Of a stretch of DNA of 56,082 nucleotides, positions 1-9,823 are shown in pieces; the stretch's first letter is position 1, and each line of letters starts with the position of its first letter. The notes beneath the pieces are model-generated. The model worked only from the letters and a program-made list of their open reading frames with translations, did no database searches and had not been told where the DNA came from. Source of the DNA: Nocardiopsis sp. CNR-923 (GTDB taxonomy: Bacteria; Actinomycetota; Actinomycetes; Streptosporangiales; Streptosporangiaceae). The stretch spans positions 1 to 56,082 of the forward strand of contig NZ_MKKC01000080.1 of the NCBI RefSeq assembly GCF_001942255.1. The letters run 5' to 3'. Both the position numbers and the translations under genes were made by a program.

Positions 1-429
1 CTGGTGGATCGTGTGTCCGGTCGCTCTTCCGTGGAAGGCGTCTGCGTTTCCGCTTTGTTGTGTCTTTACTTTATCAGGTGTTCCGTGCCCCGCCAAATCA
101 GCGGTTCCGGATCAACCGAACGGGATAAAGCACCCGCTTTCCCTGCTGTGCCCTCCACGAATCTCTCCGCTTCGATGCGACTCCCCGATCGTACATGCGC
201 CGAAAACTGCTCGGACCACATCCGGACGGATCGGACAGACACGGATCCAGTGGACACGTGGAACCATCCAAAATCCAGGGGAACGACCGGCACGCCCGCG
301 GATAACCCGCGTCCGTCTCGCTCGGTCGTCCCCAACTGTACCCCCACGGGCGAGTGTTCGTGACACGTTTCCATGAAAGTGACGGTGTCGTGTCCTACAC
401 CTGACCCTGGCGGGGCACCGGTCAACCGG
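1..429. other. No gene recognised (left edge to pcrA)
   Basis: Short open frames exist on both strands here, but none has a recognisable domain, a convincing ribosome-binding site or a partner gene, and they overlap each other in several frames as expected for GC-rich DNA. The stretch lies downstream of pcrA on the minus strand. I see no clear terminator or promoter. Confidence 0.5.
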
Positions 430-2799
430 TCACAACTTCTCTATTGGGGCGTACTTGACCAGCAAGTCCTTCTCCCCGATGTCCGCGCCGAAGTCGATCC
501 GCGCCTTGGTCCTGTCGCCCGTGCCCTCGACCAGCTCCACCCGGCCCATGCCGAACGAGTCGTGGTTGACCAGGTCCCCCACGCTCAGGGCCGGGGCCTC
601 CTTCTTCGGAGCCGAGCCCGCACCACGCGGCCTGGATCCGCCGCCGAAACCCCAGGAGGTCCCGCCGATGGTGCGGCTCGGCGGCGCGGCCAGCGTCGAG
701 TCGGCCCGGCGCCACTCCACCAGCGACGACGGAATCTCGTCGAGGAACCGCGACGCCGGGTTGTAGGACGGCGTCCCCCAGGCGCTGCGCACCGCGGCGC
801 GGCTCACGTACAGCAACTGCCGCGCCCGGGTCAGCCCCACGTAGGCGAGCCGCCGCTCCTCCTCCAGCTCCTTCTTGTCCCCGAGCGTGCGCGTGTGCGG
901 GAAGACCCCGTCCTCCATACCGGTCAGGAACACCACCGGAAACTCCAACCCCTTGGCCGAGTGCAGGGTCATCAACGTGACCACGCCGCCCTCGTCGTCC
1001 GCGTCGGGGAGCTGGTCGGTGTCGGCGACGAGCGAGATCCGTTCCAGGAAGTCGACCAGGGTCGGTTCGCCCGGGTCCAGCGCGCCCGCCGCACCGCCGG
1101 CGGACTCCCCGCCCTCCTCCAGGGGCGCGTCGACGCCCGGAGGCTCCTCCTCCAGCAGGGCCGCGAAGGTGTGCTCGAACTCGCGGGCCACGTCGACGAA
1201 CTCCTCCAGGTTCTCCACCCGGCTCTCGTCCTGGATGTCCTTGGACTCGGTGAGTTCGGACAGGTAACCCGTCTTGCTGAGCACCGCCTCGACGATCTCG
1301 GCGGGGGTGCCGGTCGGCACGGTCTCGGCCAGCTCGTCGAGCAGCGCCGTGAACGACCCCACCGCGCGCGCCGACCGGGTGGCGATGCCGGGGATCTCGT
1401 CGACCCGGCGCAGCGCCCGCGCGAACGAGATCCGCTCCCGTGCGGCGAACAGCTCGACCGCCTCCTCCGCGCGCGCTCCGATGCCGCGCTTGGGCACGTT
1501 GAGGATGCGCCGGAGGCTGACGGTGTCCTCCGGGTTGGCCAGGACCCGCAGGTAGGCGAGAATGTCCCGGATCTCCTTGCGCTCGTAGAAGCGCACGCCG
1601 CCGACGATCTTGTACGGCAACCCCATCCGGATGAACACGTCCTCGAACACACGGGACTGCGCGTTGGTCCGGTAGAAGACCGCCACCTGCCCCGGCGTGA
1701 CCGTGCCGTCGTCGGTGAGCTCGTCGATCTCGCCCACCACGAACGCGGCCTCGTCGTGTTCGTTGTCGGCCACGTAGCCGGTGATCGCGGCGCCCTCGCC
1801 GTTCTCGGACCACAGGTTCTTGGCGGGACGGCCCTCGTTCCGGTCGATCACGGCGTTGGCCGCGGACAGGATGGTCTGTGTGGACCGGTAGTTCTGCTCC
1901 AGGAGAATGGTGCGCGCGTTCGGGAAGTCGCGCTCGAACTCCAGGATGTTGCGGATGGTCGCGCCGCGGAACGCGTAGATCGACTGGTCGGCGTCGCCGA
2001 CCACGCACAGTTCGGCGGGCGGGATCGCGCCCGCAGAGTCGGAACCCTCGTCGCCGGTCTCCCGCTCCACGCCCACCAGTTCGCGGACGAACGCGTACTG
2101 CGCGTGGTTGGTGTCCTGGTACTCGTCGACCAGCACGTGCCGGAAGCGGCGCCGGTAGTACTCCGCCACGTCCGGATACATCTGGAACAGGTTGACCGTG
2201 ATCATGATCAGGTCGTCGAAGTCCATGGCGCCCGCCTCGTGCAGGCGGCGCTGGTAGAGCTGGTAGGCCTCGGCGAGCTTCTTCTCCTGCTCGGTCTGCG
2301 CCTGCTCGGCGAACGTGTCGTAGTCGACCAGTTCGTTCTTGAGGTTGGACACCTGGGCGGAGAACGACTTGGGCGGGAACCGCTTGGGGTCCAGGTCCAG
2401 TTCCTTGCAGACCAGCTGCATCAGGCGCGCGGAGTCGGCGGAGTCGTAGATCGTGAAGCTGCTCGGGTAGCCGAGCCGGTGCCCCTCACGGCGCAGGATC
2501 CGCACGCACGCCGAGTGGAAGGTCATCGTCCACATCGTGTTGGCGGCCCGCGTGCCGAGCAGTGCCTCGATGCGCTCCCTCATCTCGGCCGCCGCCTTGT
2601 TGGTGAAGGTGATCGCGAGGATCTCGCCGGGCCGCACCCCGCGGTCGGCCATCAGGTACGCGATGCGGTGCGTGAGGACACGGGTCTTGCCCGAACCGGC
2701 GCCCGCCACGATGAGGAGGGGCGCGCCGCTGTGGGTGACCGCCTCGCGCTGGGGGCCGTTCAGACCTTCGAGGAGTTGCTCTTGGGAGGACACGTTCAC
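430..2799 (-). CDS. pcrA: ATP-dependent DNA helicase PcrA/UvrD family
   Basis: A 789-aa superfamily 1A helicase that unwinds DNA 3'-5' in repair and replication restart, acting in the cytoplasm. Visible motifs: Walker A GAGSGKT at about residues 33-39, AITFTNKAA just after it (motif Ia), Walker B VDEYQDTN near residues 225-232, GDADQSIYAFRGA (motif III), the QNYRST block (motif IV), VTLMTLHSAKGLEF (motif V) and VGLTRARQ (motif VI). The C-terminal 60 residues form the Tudor-like module typical of PcrA (GDLVNHDSFGMGRV). Length matches actinobacterial PcrA. The start is a GTG directly before NVSSQEQLLEGLN, as expected for the family. It is divergent from the nucleoside hydrolase gene. No frame break was seen. 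Confidence 0.95.
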   Translation of the reverse strand: MNVSSQEQLLEGLNGPQREAVTHSGAPLLIVAGAGSGKTRVLTHRIAYLMADRGVRPGEILAITFTNKAAAEMRERIEALLGTRAANTMWTMTFHSACVRILRREGHRLGYPSSFTIYDSADSARLMQLVCKELDLDPKRFPPKSFSAQVSNLKNELVDYDTFAEQAQTEQEKKLAEAYQLYQRRLHEAGAMDFDDLIMITVNLFQMYPDVAEYYRRRFRHVLVDEYQDTNHAQYAFVRELVGVERETGDEGSDSAGAIPPAELCVVGDADQSIYAFRGATIRNILEFERDFPNARTILLEQNYRSTQTILSAANAVIDRNEGRPAKNLWSENGEGAAITGYVADNEHDEAAFVVGEIDELTDDGTVTPGQVAVFYRTNAQSRVFEDVFIRMGLPYKIVGGVRFYERKEIRDILAYLRVLANPEDTVSLRRILNVPKRGIGARAEEAVELFAARERISFARALRRVDEIPGIATRSARAVGSFTALLDELAETVPTGTPAEIVEAVLSKTGYLSELTESKDIQDESRVENLEEFVDVAREFEHTFAALLEEEPPGVDAPLEEGGESAGGAAGALDPGEPTLVDFLERISLVADTDQLPDADDEGGVVTLMTLHSAKGLEFPVVFLTGMEDGVFPHTRTLGDKKELEEERRLAYVGLTRARQLLYVSRAAVRSAWGTPSYNPASRFLDEIPSSLVEWRRADSTLAAPPSRTIGGTSWGFGGGSRPRGAGSAPKKEAPALSVGDLVNHDSFGMGRVELVEGTGDRTKARIDFGADIGEKDLLVKYAPIEKL

Positions 2800-2981
2800 C
2801 AGGTTACGGCTCCCGTACGACGTCGGTGCCGCTGCGTCACCGTCCCGAGCCCCCTCCGCCGTGCCCGATTCGGGCTGGTCAGCAGCACCAGGGGGTGCAA
2901 ACGAGCTTTTCGGGCGATTTAGGCTGGTGAGGAATGGGTCCCTTCCGGGGCCAGAGACGTTTCGGGGGGAGATCCTTGACC

Positions 2982-3911
2982 ATGCGAGTGTTCGTCGACT
3001 GCGACCCTGGCATCGATGACGCCGTCGCGCTCGCCTACCTCGCCGCGCGGCCCGAGGTGGAGATCGTCGGCGTCGGCGCGGTGTTCGGCAACAACAGTGT
3101 GGACGTCACGGCGGACAACGCGCTGCGTCTGCTCGCCCTGTACGGCCGTCCCGGCGTGCCCGTGGCGGTCGGCGCCGCTCGACCGCTGGTCCAGGCCCCG
3201 CGCCTGGCGGAGCACGTGCACGGCGACAACGGCCTCGGGGACGTCGAGCTGCCCGCGCCGTCCGAGAAGCCGGTCGCCGAGTCGGCCGCCGAGCTGCTGG
3301 TGCGGCTGGTGCGCGAGTCGCCCGGCGAGATCGACGTTCTGGCCGTGGGCCCGCTGACCAACCTGGCGATCGCTCTGGGCCTGGAGCCGGAGCTCCCCGG
3401 GCTCGTGCGCCGCCTGGTCGTCATGGGCGGTGCCGTGCGCGTTCCGGGCAACGTCGCCTCGCACACCGAGGCGAACATCAACAATGACCCGGAGGCCGCC
3501 GAGGCCGTGTTCGGCGCGGGGTTCGACCTCGACCTGATCGCGCTGGACATCACGATGAAGACCGTGGCCACGCCCGAATGGCTCGCGGAGCTCAAGGAGG
3601 TCCCGGGTGAGCGAGCCGAGCGCACTTCGGCCTTCCTCGACTTCTACGCGGAGTTCTACACAGGCATTTTCGGTGTGCGCCAGTGCGCGATGCACGACCC
3701 GCTGGCCGCCGCCGTGCTGGTCGACCCGCACCTGGTGACGGAGTCCTTCGAAGCGCCGCTGCGGGTGGAGCTCTCCGGGCGCCTGACCCGTGGGATGACC
3801 GTGGCCGACCTGCGTCAGCGCCCCGCCCGCGACGACCGCCGTCCGGCGCGTGTGATCACCGAGGTCGCGGAGGCCGCATTCCTGGGCCTGATGCTCGACG
3901 CCCTCCGCTGA
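2982..3911 (+). CDS. Inosine/uridine-preferring nucleoside hydrolase
   Basis: Hydrolyses the N-glycosidic bond of ribonucleosides to base and ribose in purine/pyrimidine salvage. The protein opens with FVDCDPGIDDAVAL, the Asp-rich Ca2+-binding signature of the IUNH family; AVGPLTNLA, the MGGAV block, NINNDPEAAEAVF and the later HDPLAA (general acid/base histidine region) follow in family order. I start at ATG 2982 because GGGGGAGA at 2965-2972 is well placed; an in-frame ATG at 2934 would add 16 residues of no family resemblance. The result is 309 aa, normal for the family. It stands alone and is followed by a strong hairpin shared with the convergent regulator gene. Substrate preference cannot be read from sequence. 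Confidence 0.9.
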   Translation: MRVFVDCDPGIDDAVALAYLAARPEVEIVGVGAVFGNNSVDVTADNALRLLALYGRPGVPVAVGAARPLVQAPRLAEHVHGDNGLGDVELPAPSEKPVAESAAELLVRLVRESPGEIDVLAVGPLTNLAIALGLEPELPGLVRRLVVMGGAVRVPGNVASHTEANINNDPEAAEAVFGAGFDLDLIALDITMKTVATPEWLAELKEVPGERAERTSAFLDFYAEFYTGIFGVRQCAMHDPLAAAVLVDPHLVTESFEAPLRVELSGRLTRGMTVADLRQRPARDDRRPARVITEVAEAAFLGLMLDALR

Positions 3912-3933
3912 ACCGGGGCGCCCCGGCGGGTCC

Positions 3934-3963
3934 ACGGCCGTCACCCCTCGGGGTGGCGGCCGT
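3934..3963. terminator. Bidirectional hairpin terminator
   Basis: ACGGCCG-T-CACCCC / GGGGTG-G-CGGCCGT forms a near-perfect stem with one T/G mismatch and a tiny loop. It lies between two convergent genes that stop at 3911 and 3987, so it can serve both. Confidence 0.65.
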
Positions 3964-3986
3964 TGGCGTGCGGGCGCGAGGGCGGT

Positions 3987-4658
3987 TCAGACGAGCCGAC
4001 GGGCCGTCGCCCACCTGCTCAGCTCGTGGCGGTTGGACAGCTGGAGCTTGCGCAGCACCGACGACACGTGCGTCTCGACCGTCTTGACCGAGATGAACAG
4101 TTCCTTGGCCACTTCCTTGTAGGCGTAGCCGCGCGCGATGTGCCGCAGGACCTCGCGCTCGCGCTGGGTGAGCCGGTCCAGTTCGGGGTCGACGGGAGGT
4201 GCGTCGGTCGCGGAGAACGCGTCGAGGACGAAACCCGCCAGCCTCGGGGAGAACACCGCGTCGCCGTCGGCCACCCGGACGATGGCCTGGGCCAGGTCGC
4301 GTCCCGAGATGGTCTTGGTGACGTACCCGCGCGCGCCGCCCCGGACGACGCCGATGACGTCCTCGGCCGCGTCGGAGACGGACAGGGCGAGGAAACGGAT
4401 CTGCGGGTGCTGGGCCAGGACGCGGCGCAGGACCTCGACCCCTCCGCCGCCGGGCAGGTGCACGTCGAGCAGGACCAGGTCGGGGAGGTGCTCGCCGATC
4501 ACCCGCACCGCGGAGTCGACGTCCCCGGCCTCGCCGACGACCTCGACGGCGTCGCCGAGCTCGCCGCGCACACCGCTGCGGAACAGCCGGTGGTCGTCCA
4601 CGATCACGACGCGCGCAGTCGCGTCACCGTCACTGAACCTCGTGCTCTCGTCTCCCAC
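3987..4658 (-). CDS. LuxR/NarL-family response regulator (LiaR-like)
   Basis: Two-domain regulator of about 223 aa. The receiver domain begins VVIVDDHRLFRSGV and carries the phospho-acceptor Asp in LVLLDVHLPGGGG. The C-terminus is a LuxR helix-turn-helix (LTQREREVLRHIARGYAYKEVAKEL, with the recognition region ISVKTVETHVSSVLRKL split here for brevity). It follows the PspC-domain histidine kinase on the same strand, so the two are probably one operon and cognate partners. I choose GTG 4658 (GDESTRFSDGD); an upstream start at 4733 would add 25 residues without domain similarity. By analogy with LiaR/VraR it would answer cell-envelope stress; target genes are not evident. Confidence 0.88.
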   Translation of the reverse strand: MGDESTRFSDGDATARVVIVDDHRLFRSGVRGELGDAVEVVGEAGDVDSAVRVIGEHLPDLVLLDVHLPGGGGVEVLRRVLAQHPQIRFLALSVSDAAEDVIGVVRGGARGYVTKTISGRDLAQAIVRVADGDAVFSPRLAGFVLDAFSATDAPPVDPELDRLTQREREVLRHIARGYAYKEVAKELFISVKTVETHVSSVLRKLQLSNRHELSRWATARRLV

Positions 4659-4748
4659 ACCCTGGACCTTACCCAGGGTCCTTCGCCTCCCGGTACCCGA
4701 GTTCCCGGGACGTCCGCATCCGGCCGTGTCCACAACGGGTTCCGGAGC

Positions 4749-5993
4749 CTAGTACTGGGGGATTCTGGGCATGCGCAACTGGACCTCGGTGCCCTCGCCT
4801 GGTGCGGTCCGGATGCGTGCGGAGCCGCCGTGCCGCTCCATGCGCCCGATGATGGAGCCGCGCACGCCCATACGGTCCTCGGGGACGCCGTCGAGGTCGA
4901 ACCCGTCGCCGCGGTCGCGGACGAAGACCAGGACCTCCTCCTCGTCGACCTCCCCGAAGACCGACAGGCTGTCGCAACCGGAGTACTTGGAGGCGTTGAC
5001 CATGGCCTCCCGCGCGGCGCGGAGCATGGCGGCCAGGGCGTCGTCGATGGGGCGGTCGCCCACGCACACCACCTCGATGGGGACGCCGTGCTCCTCCTCC
5101 ACCTCTGCGGCGACGCGTTCGAGTGCAGGCGAGACGGTCGTCTCGGCGTCGGCGGGGCGCTGGTAGAGCCAGCTGCGCAGCGCCCGTTCCTGGACGCGGG
5201 CCAGCCGCTGCACCTCGCGCGGATCCTCGGCCCGGCGCTGGATGAGGGTCAGGGTGTGCAGGACGGAGTCGTGGATGTGCGCGGCCAGCTCCGCGCGTTC
5301 GGCGTTGCGGATGCGTTCGCGGCGCTCCTGGTCGCGCTCGCGGACCAGCCCGATGATCCAGGGGGCGACCACCAGGGAGATACCCGCCAGGAGCGTGAAG
5401 GCGAAGGTGAGCCCGGCCCGGGCGTCCTGGATCTGCTGTTGGAAGCCGAGGAAGCCGAAGACGCCGACGACGATGAGCAGAACGCCCGCGCCCGTGCGCA
5501 TGAGCCCCTTGCGGCCGGTGCGACGAACGGTCGTGGACATCCACTCGTCGCGCTGGGCCGGGTTGGCCTGCTGCCACAGGATGGTCGCGCCGAGGGCGCC
5601 GAAGACCACGAACCACAGGAGCGGGTCGAAGACGCCGCCGAAGAGCAGGAAGAGCGTGCTCAACCCCGCACCGAGACCGACGTAGGCCAGGAGTTGGGAC
5701 ACGTCGCGGCCCTTGCGGAGGACGCCCTCCCTGCCGTCCTCGGCGGTGTCCGCCTTCTCGTCCTTGGGCACGAAGAAGAACAGGGCGACGTAGACCGCCA
5801 CGCCGATGCCGCCGACGGCCAGGGCCATGAAGGCGAGTCGGACCACGACGGGGTCGACGCGCAGGTGCCGGGCCAGGCCGGCGGCGACTCCGCCGAGGAG
5901 CCGACCGTCCACCGCGCGGGTGAGCCGCGGGGTGTCGGCCGCGGTTCCTGCCACCGCCCGATCACCGCTTCCGTCCGTGGGCGGGGCACGCAC
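4749..5993 (-). CDS. PspC-domain sensor histidine kinase (LiaS-like)
   Basis: Membrane kinase of the HisKA_3/NarX class fused to an N-terminal PspC domain. Residues about 20-75 form the PspC module (RAVDGRLLGGVAAGLARHL, ending in a membrane segment with YVALFFFVP). Several further hydrophobic helices follow, then the dimerisation helix with the phospho-acceptor His in AAHIHDSVLHTL and a HATPase (MVNASKY N-box, DRGDGFDLDGV G-box). The likely start is GTG 5993 (VRAPPTDGS), giving 414 aa; the open frame continues to 6281 but would overlap the divergent PspC gene and is low-complexity Pro/Arg. It pairs with the LuxR regulator downstream. The start is uncertain within about 100 nt. Confidence 0.85.
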   Translation of the reverse strand: MRAPPTDGSGDRAVAGTAADTPRLTRAVDGRLLGGVAAGLARHLRVDPVVVRLAFMALAVGGIGVAVYVALFFFVPKDEKADTAEDGREGVLRKGRDVSQLLAYVGLGAGLSTLFLLFGGVFDPLLWFVVFGALGATILWQQANPAQRDEWMSTTVRRTGRKGLMRTGAGVLLIVVGVFGFLGFQQQIQDARAGLTFAFTLLAGISLVVAPWIIGLVRERDQERRERIRNAERAELAAHIHDSVLHTLTLIQRRAEDPREVQRLARVQERALRSWLYQRPADAETTVSPALERVAAEVEEEHGVPIEVVCVGDRPIDDALAAMLRAAREAMVNASKYSGCDSLSVFGEVDEEEVLVFVRDRGDGFDLDGVPEDRMGVRGSIIGRMERHGGSARIRTAPGEGTEVQLRMPRIPQY

Positions 5994-6172
5994 GCACGCC
6001 GCCCTGTCGTCTCGTGAGACCAGGATGCACGGTCCGCGGGCGCGGACGCCATCGGGTGGCACCCCAGGTCCGGCCCGGGTTCCGGTCAGGGTGGGATCAG
6101 GGTCGTCCCGGATTCCGTGATCCGTCGTCCTCACGCGAGGATAGGCGCGTGAGGAGGGCGGGGTGATCGACG

Positions 6173-7532
6173 ATGACTGACGGTCCGGCGACCGGGGAGG
6201 CCGCGCCGGGGCAGGACCGGGTGCGGGAGCTCCGCAAGGGCGAGGACCGCGTGCTCGCGGGGGTGTGCACGGGGCTCGCACGGTACACGGACGCCGATCC
6301 GGTCGTGTGGCGCACCGCGTTCGCGTTGACCGTGTTCGCCGGTGGGGCCGGCGTCCTCCTCTACGTCTGCGCGTGGATACTCATGCGTGACAACCAGGGC
6401 GGACCGGCCACGGTCGAGCAGATGCTGGACCGGGCGATCCCGTCGCCCGCGGTGGTCAAGCTGCTGGCCCTGGGGCTGGCGGCGGCCACGGCGCTGAGCC
6501 TGGTCGGCGGGTTCGGCTGGGCGACGCTCGTCCTGGCCACACCGCTCATCCTGGGGCTCCTGGCGGCACGCAACCGGGGTGTGGATCTGCGCAGGAGCTT
6601 CCTGGAACTGCGCGACGAACTGCGACGCCGACAGCCGCCCCCGACGACGCCCGCGCCGGAGCCGGTAGCCGCCTACTACAACCCCGCGCAGCCGTGGGCC
6701 TCCGCCCCGCAGGGGCCGGTGGACCTGGCCGCGGTCAGCGAGCGGGCGGCGGACTCCGGACCGCGTGGAACGGACGAGAACGGTGACGCGGGGCCCAAGG
6801 ACGCTGCGGACGTCCCAGGTTCCGGTGACAAGCCCGCGTTCTGCGGGCGCGGGGTCAGACTGGTCGGCCTCGCCGTGTGGACGATCGCCGGCCTGACGGT
6901 GGTCACGTCCGTCGCGGTCCAGGGCTGGGAATCGTCGCTGTGGAGCCGGGAGACCGCCGAACTGGTCCTCGGCCCGCGGACCGGGGTGTTCTTCCTCGCG
7001 GGTGCACTGGCGGTCGTGGGGCTGTACGCACTGGTCGGCGCGTGGGCCGGTCGGAGCGGGGGGTTGATGGCACTCGGCCTGGTCCTGGCCGTGGCGGCGG
7101 CCGCGTCGGTGTCGACCGACCTGACGCGGCTGCGCGTCGGCGAGGCCGTCTGGCGACCGGAGACGGTGGCCGAGGCGGAGGCGGGGGACTACCAGCGGAC
7201 GTTCGGCTCGGTCACGCTCGACCTCACCCGGTTGGCGGATCTGGAGTCCGGCGACACGCTCGATCTGGCGGTCCGAGCGAACGGGGTGACCACTCTGGTT
7301 CTGCCGGAGGAAGCGCGCGTGGAGGTGGAGTCGCACGTGGGGCTCGGCGTGGTCGCCGTGGCTGACGGGGGGGGAAAGGCGCGGGGTGGCACTGGACTAC
7401 CGCGAGGTCTTCACTCCGGTGGCCGAGGTCGGGAGCGGCGCGAAGGGCGGCGACGGCGCCGAGGCTCCGTCCATCACCGTGAGCACCGACGCACTGGTCG
7501 GGGTTGTGGAGGTTCGGCATGGCGAGGCGTAG
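6173..7532 (+). CDS. PspC/LiaF-like membrane protein (frame broken)
   Basis: Divergent partner of the kinase. Residues about 19-70 form a PspC domain (LRKGEDRVLAGVCTGLARYT, then a membrane helix ending YVCAWILMRD). Four more hydrophobic segments and a beta-rich C-terminus resembling the LiaF/YvqF cell-wall-active antibiotic response domain follow (SVTLDLTRLADLESGDTLD). The frame breaks in an eight-G run at 7367-7374. Removing one G joins VGLGVVAVADGG to an in-frame tail RRGVALDYREVFTP that stops at TAG 7532, giving 452 aa. I treat this as a probable sequence error. The tail overlaps the next gene by 14 nt. The trio kinase-regulator-LiaF-like suggests membrane-stress sensing, with this protein as inhibitor or sensor (inference). 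Confidence 0.8.
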
Positions 7533-7725
7533 GACGGACTGGGGGTCGTTCGTCGCGGGCCTGCTGTTCCTGGGGCTGGCGTTGGCGTTCGTCGTCCGTG
7601 GCACGGGCGACTGGGAGTTCAACGTGGTGTGGGCGCTTCCGGTGCTGGCGGCGGGGCTCGGCATTGCGGGTGTGGTGCGTGCGCTCACCCGGCCACGGCG
7701 CGACGGCGACCGCGTCAACTCCTGA
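7519..7725 (+). CDS. Small two-helix membrane protein
   Basis: A 68-aa protein starting at ATG 7519 ([10 protein letters not shown]) with two hydrophobic helices ([16 protein letters not shown] and [18 protein letters not shown]) separated by a short polar loop, and a basic C-terminus. It overlaps the corrected end of the PspC/LiaF-like gene by 14 nt, so it is probably co-translated with it. No named domain is recognised; small membrane proteins in this position are common beside actinobacterial PspC genes. Function unknown, possibly part of the same envelope-stress module. Confidence 0.7.
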   Translation: MARRRTDWGSFVAGLLFLGLALAFVVRGTGDWEFNVVWALPVLAAGLGIAGVVRALTRPRRDGDRVNS

Positions 7726-7748
7726 GACGGGGTTCCAGCTCGGGCGGC

Positions 7749-8629
7749 TCAGTCTTCGGGCCGGTGTTCGGCGATGGCCGCGAACTCCTCGATCCTGAGC
7801 GACTCGCCGCGCGCTGCGGGGTCGACCCGGGCCGCGCGCAGGGCGGCCTCGGCCGCGGGCGCGACCCGGCCCACCCGGCGAGGGCGGCCCGGAGTGTCTT
7901 GCGGCGCTGCGCGAAGGCGGCGTCGACGACCCGGAAGACGTCCGCACGGGTGGCCTTGGTGGCCGGCGGCGGACGGCGGATCAGCTCGACCAGGCCGGAG
8001 TCGACGTTGGGCGCGGGCCAGAAGACGTTGCGTCCGACCGCACCCGCCCGTCTGGCTCCGGCGTACCAGGCGATCTTGGCGGAGGGGATGCCGTAGACGC
8101 GGCCCCCGGGGGTGGCGGTGATCCGGTCGGCGACCTCCGCCTGCACCATGACCAGCGCGCGTTCGAGGCTGGGGAGCAGTTCCAGCAGGTGCAGCAGTAC
8201 CGGTACGGACACGTTGTAGGGCAGGTTGGCCACGAGCGCGGTGGGCGACGGCCCGGGGACCGCCGCGACCCGCATCGCGTCGCCCGGCACGACGCGCAGA
8301 CGGGGGGCGAGGTCGGGGGCGTGCGCGGCGACGGTGCCCGGGAGCGCCTCGGCCAGAGCGGGGTCGATCTCGATCGCCGTCACCTGGCGCACGTGCGGTA
8401 GCAGGGCGAGTGTGAGCGAACCGAGCCCCGGCCCGACCTCGACGACGACGTCGTCCTGGGTGACACCCGCGACCCGGACGATCCGTCGGACGGTGCCGTG
8501 GTCGATGACGAAGTTCTGGCCCAGGGACTTCGTGGGGCGGATGCCGAACCGTTCGGCGAGCGCGCGCACGTCAGCGGGCGTGAGCAGCCGGGACTGGTCG
8601 GACGGGTCGGGTGCGGGTGTCTGTGTCAC
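7749..8629 (-). CDS. rsmA: 16S rRNA (adenine1518/1519-N6) dimethyltransferase
   Basis: RsmA/KsgA dimethylates two adjacent adenines in the 3' hairpin of 16S rRNA during 30S maturation, using S-adenosylmethionine. Visible features: [16 protein letters not shown] (N-terminal family block), [16 protein letters not shown] (SAM motif I), VVPGDAM and the catalytic motif [15 protein letters not shown] start at GTG 8629 (TQTPAPDP). The last ~40 codons are out of frame: near 7866-7872 one base is missing. Restoring it replaces an Arg/Pro-rich tail with the family-like [19 protein letters not shown], stopping at 7749, for 293 aa. It sits 33 nt after rpfB on the same strand, a gene order also found in Mycobacterium. 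Confidence 0.92.
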
Positions 8630-8662
8630 CCCCACATCTTGCCATTGCCGGAGCACCGGAAC

Positions 8663-9823
8663 TCAGTCGAAGAGCCGCGCTCCGCAGTGCGGCCACTGGC
8701 TCTGCCAGTTCCCGTTGACGTTGGTGTAGAGCTGCTGGGCTCGCTGTGTCTGCTCCGCCGCGCTGGCCTCCGAGGGCAGGCCGCTGCCCCCGACCGCCTG
8801 CCAGCTGCTCTGGCTGAACTGGTAGAGGCCGTAGTAGCCCGCGGGGTTGACGGCCGTGGGGTTGCCGCCCGACTCGCACTCGGCGAGCCCCGCCCAGTTG
8901 AGTCCGGCCGCCGGGCCGCCGCCGACCGTGCCCGAGTCGGGTCGCTTGGTGCCGACGCGGACGAGCCCTTCGACGGGCTCGGTGACGATCGTCTCGGACA
9001 GCTCGTGCTCGACCTCCTTCCCGTCGCGCAGGACGGTGGCGGTGACGACCTTCCTGAGGCCGTCGACGGGCTCGGTCACCACCTCGCGTTCGCCCTCGGG
9101 CAGGTCGGGGTCCTCCTCCTCGACGGTCTGGGCCTCGATGAGGACCTCCTCCGTGACCGGTTCGCCGATGACCGGGAGGACGCGCACGACCATGTCGGGT
9201 TCGGCGGGCTCGTCCGGCGCGGGCGTGACGACGTCGTGGTCGCCGAGGTTCACCCCGGCGGCGTCGAGCACGTCGGCCACGGTGTCGCCGGTGGTGCGCG
9301 TCTCGGTGCGGACGGTGTCGTGCATCACGACCATGCGCGGGGCGCGTTCGGCGCTGACGGTGAGCCCGTCGGCGGTCAGGGGTGTGTCCTGGGCCTGGGA
9401 GAGCTCGACGCCCTCGTGGTCCAGGCCGATCTGTCGGAGGGCCTCGCCGAGGGTGGCCGCGTGGACGCTGTGGTCGAGCGCGTGGCCGTCGAGTTCGACG
9501 GTGAGGTCGCGCGGTGAGCGCAGGACGACGTGTTCGCCGTCGGCCACGGGCGACTCGGGGTCGGGTGCGACGACGTCGCCCGCGGCGAGGGTGATCCCGG
9601 CGGAGTCCAGGACGTCCTGGACGGTCCCGCCGAAGGTGTGGACGCCGCGCTCCTCACCGTTGACGTCCAGGGTCACGCTCCGGTCCAGGGCGAAGGCGGC
9701 GCCTCCCGCGGAGACCGCGAGGACCCCGAGCACCGCCGCGGCGACGACGGGGAGGGGAAGGCCCGACCTGCGACGACGCCTGCCCTGGGGCTTGCGGGAC
9801 CGGTTCCTCGGGGCACGGCTCAT
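8663..9823 (-). CDS. rpfB: Resuscitation-promoting factor, RpfB type
   Basis: Secreted or membrane-anchored muralytic enzyme that cleaves peptidoglycan and stimulates regrowth of dormant cells. From N to C: a basic start (RNRSRKPQGRRRRR) and one hydrophobic helix at about residues 22-45; three DUF348 repeats (VTLDVNGEERGVHTFGGTV and two like it); a G5 domain (EEDPDLPEGEREVVTEPVDG region); and a C-terminal Rpf transglycosylase-like domain with the catalytic Glu in LAECESGGNPTAVNPAGYYG. 386 aa from ATG 9823, which is preceded by AAGGGTGAG. The full RpfB architecture is present. Co-directional with rsmA. Confidence 0.93.
   Translation of the reverse strand: MSRAPRNRSRKPQGRRRRRSGLPLPVVAAAVLGVLAVSAGGAAFALDRSVTLDVNGEERGVHTFGGTVQDVLDSAGITLAAGDVVAPDPESPVADGEHVVLRSPRDLTVELDGHALDHSVHAATLGEALRQIGLDHEGVELSQAQDTPLTADGLTVSAERAPRMVVMHDTVRTETRTTGDTVADVLDAAGVNLGDHDVVTPAPDEPAEPDMVVRVLPVIGEPVTEEVLIEAQTVEEEDPDLPEGEREVVTEPVDGLRKVVTATVLRDGKEVEHELSETIVTEPVEGLVRVGTKRPDSGTVGGGPAAGLNWAGLAECESGGNPTAVNPAGYYGLYQFSQSSWQAVGGSGLPSEASAAEQTQRAQQLYTNVNGNWQSQWPHCGARLFD

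Noticed and set aside
4..363. Open frames of about 120 codons at the left edge
   Set aside because: Several overlapping frames on both strands are equally long, none has a domain or ribosome-binding site, and composition is Arg/Pro/Thr-rich as in shadow frames.
373..2922. 849-codon open frame antisense to pcrA
   Set aside because: It mirrors the pcrA coding strand; the translation is low-complexity Arg/Val/His-rich and matches no family.
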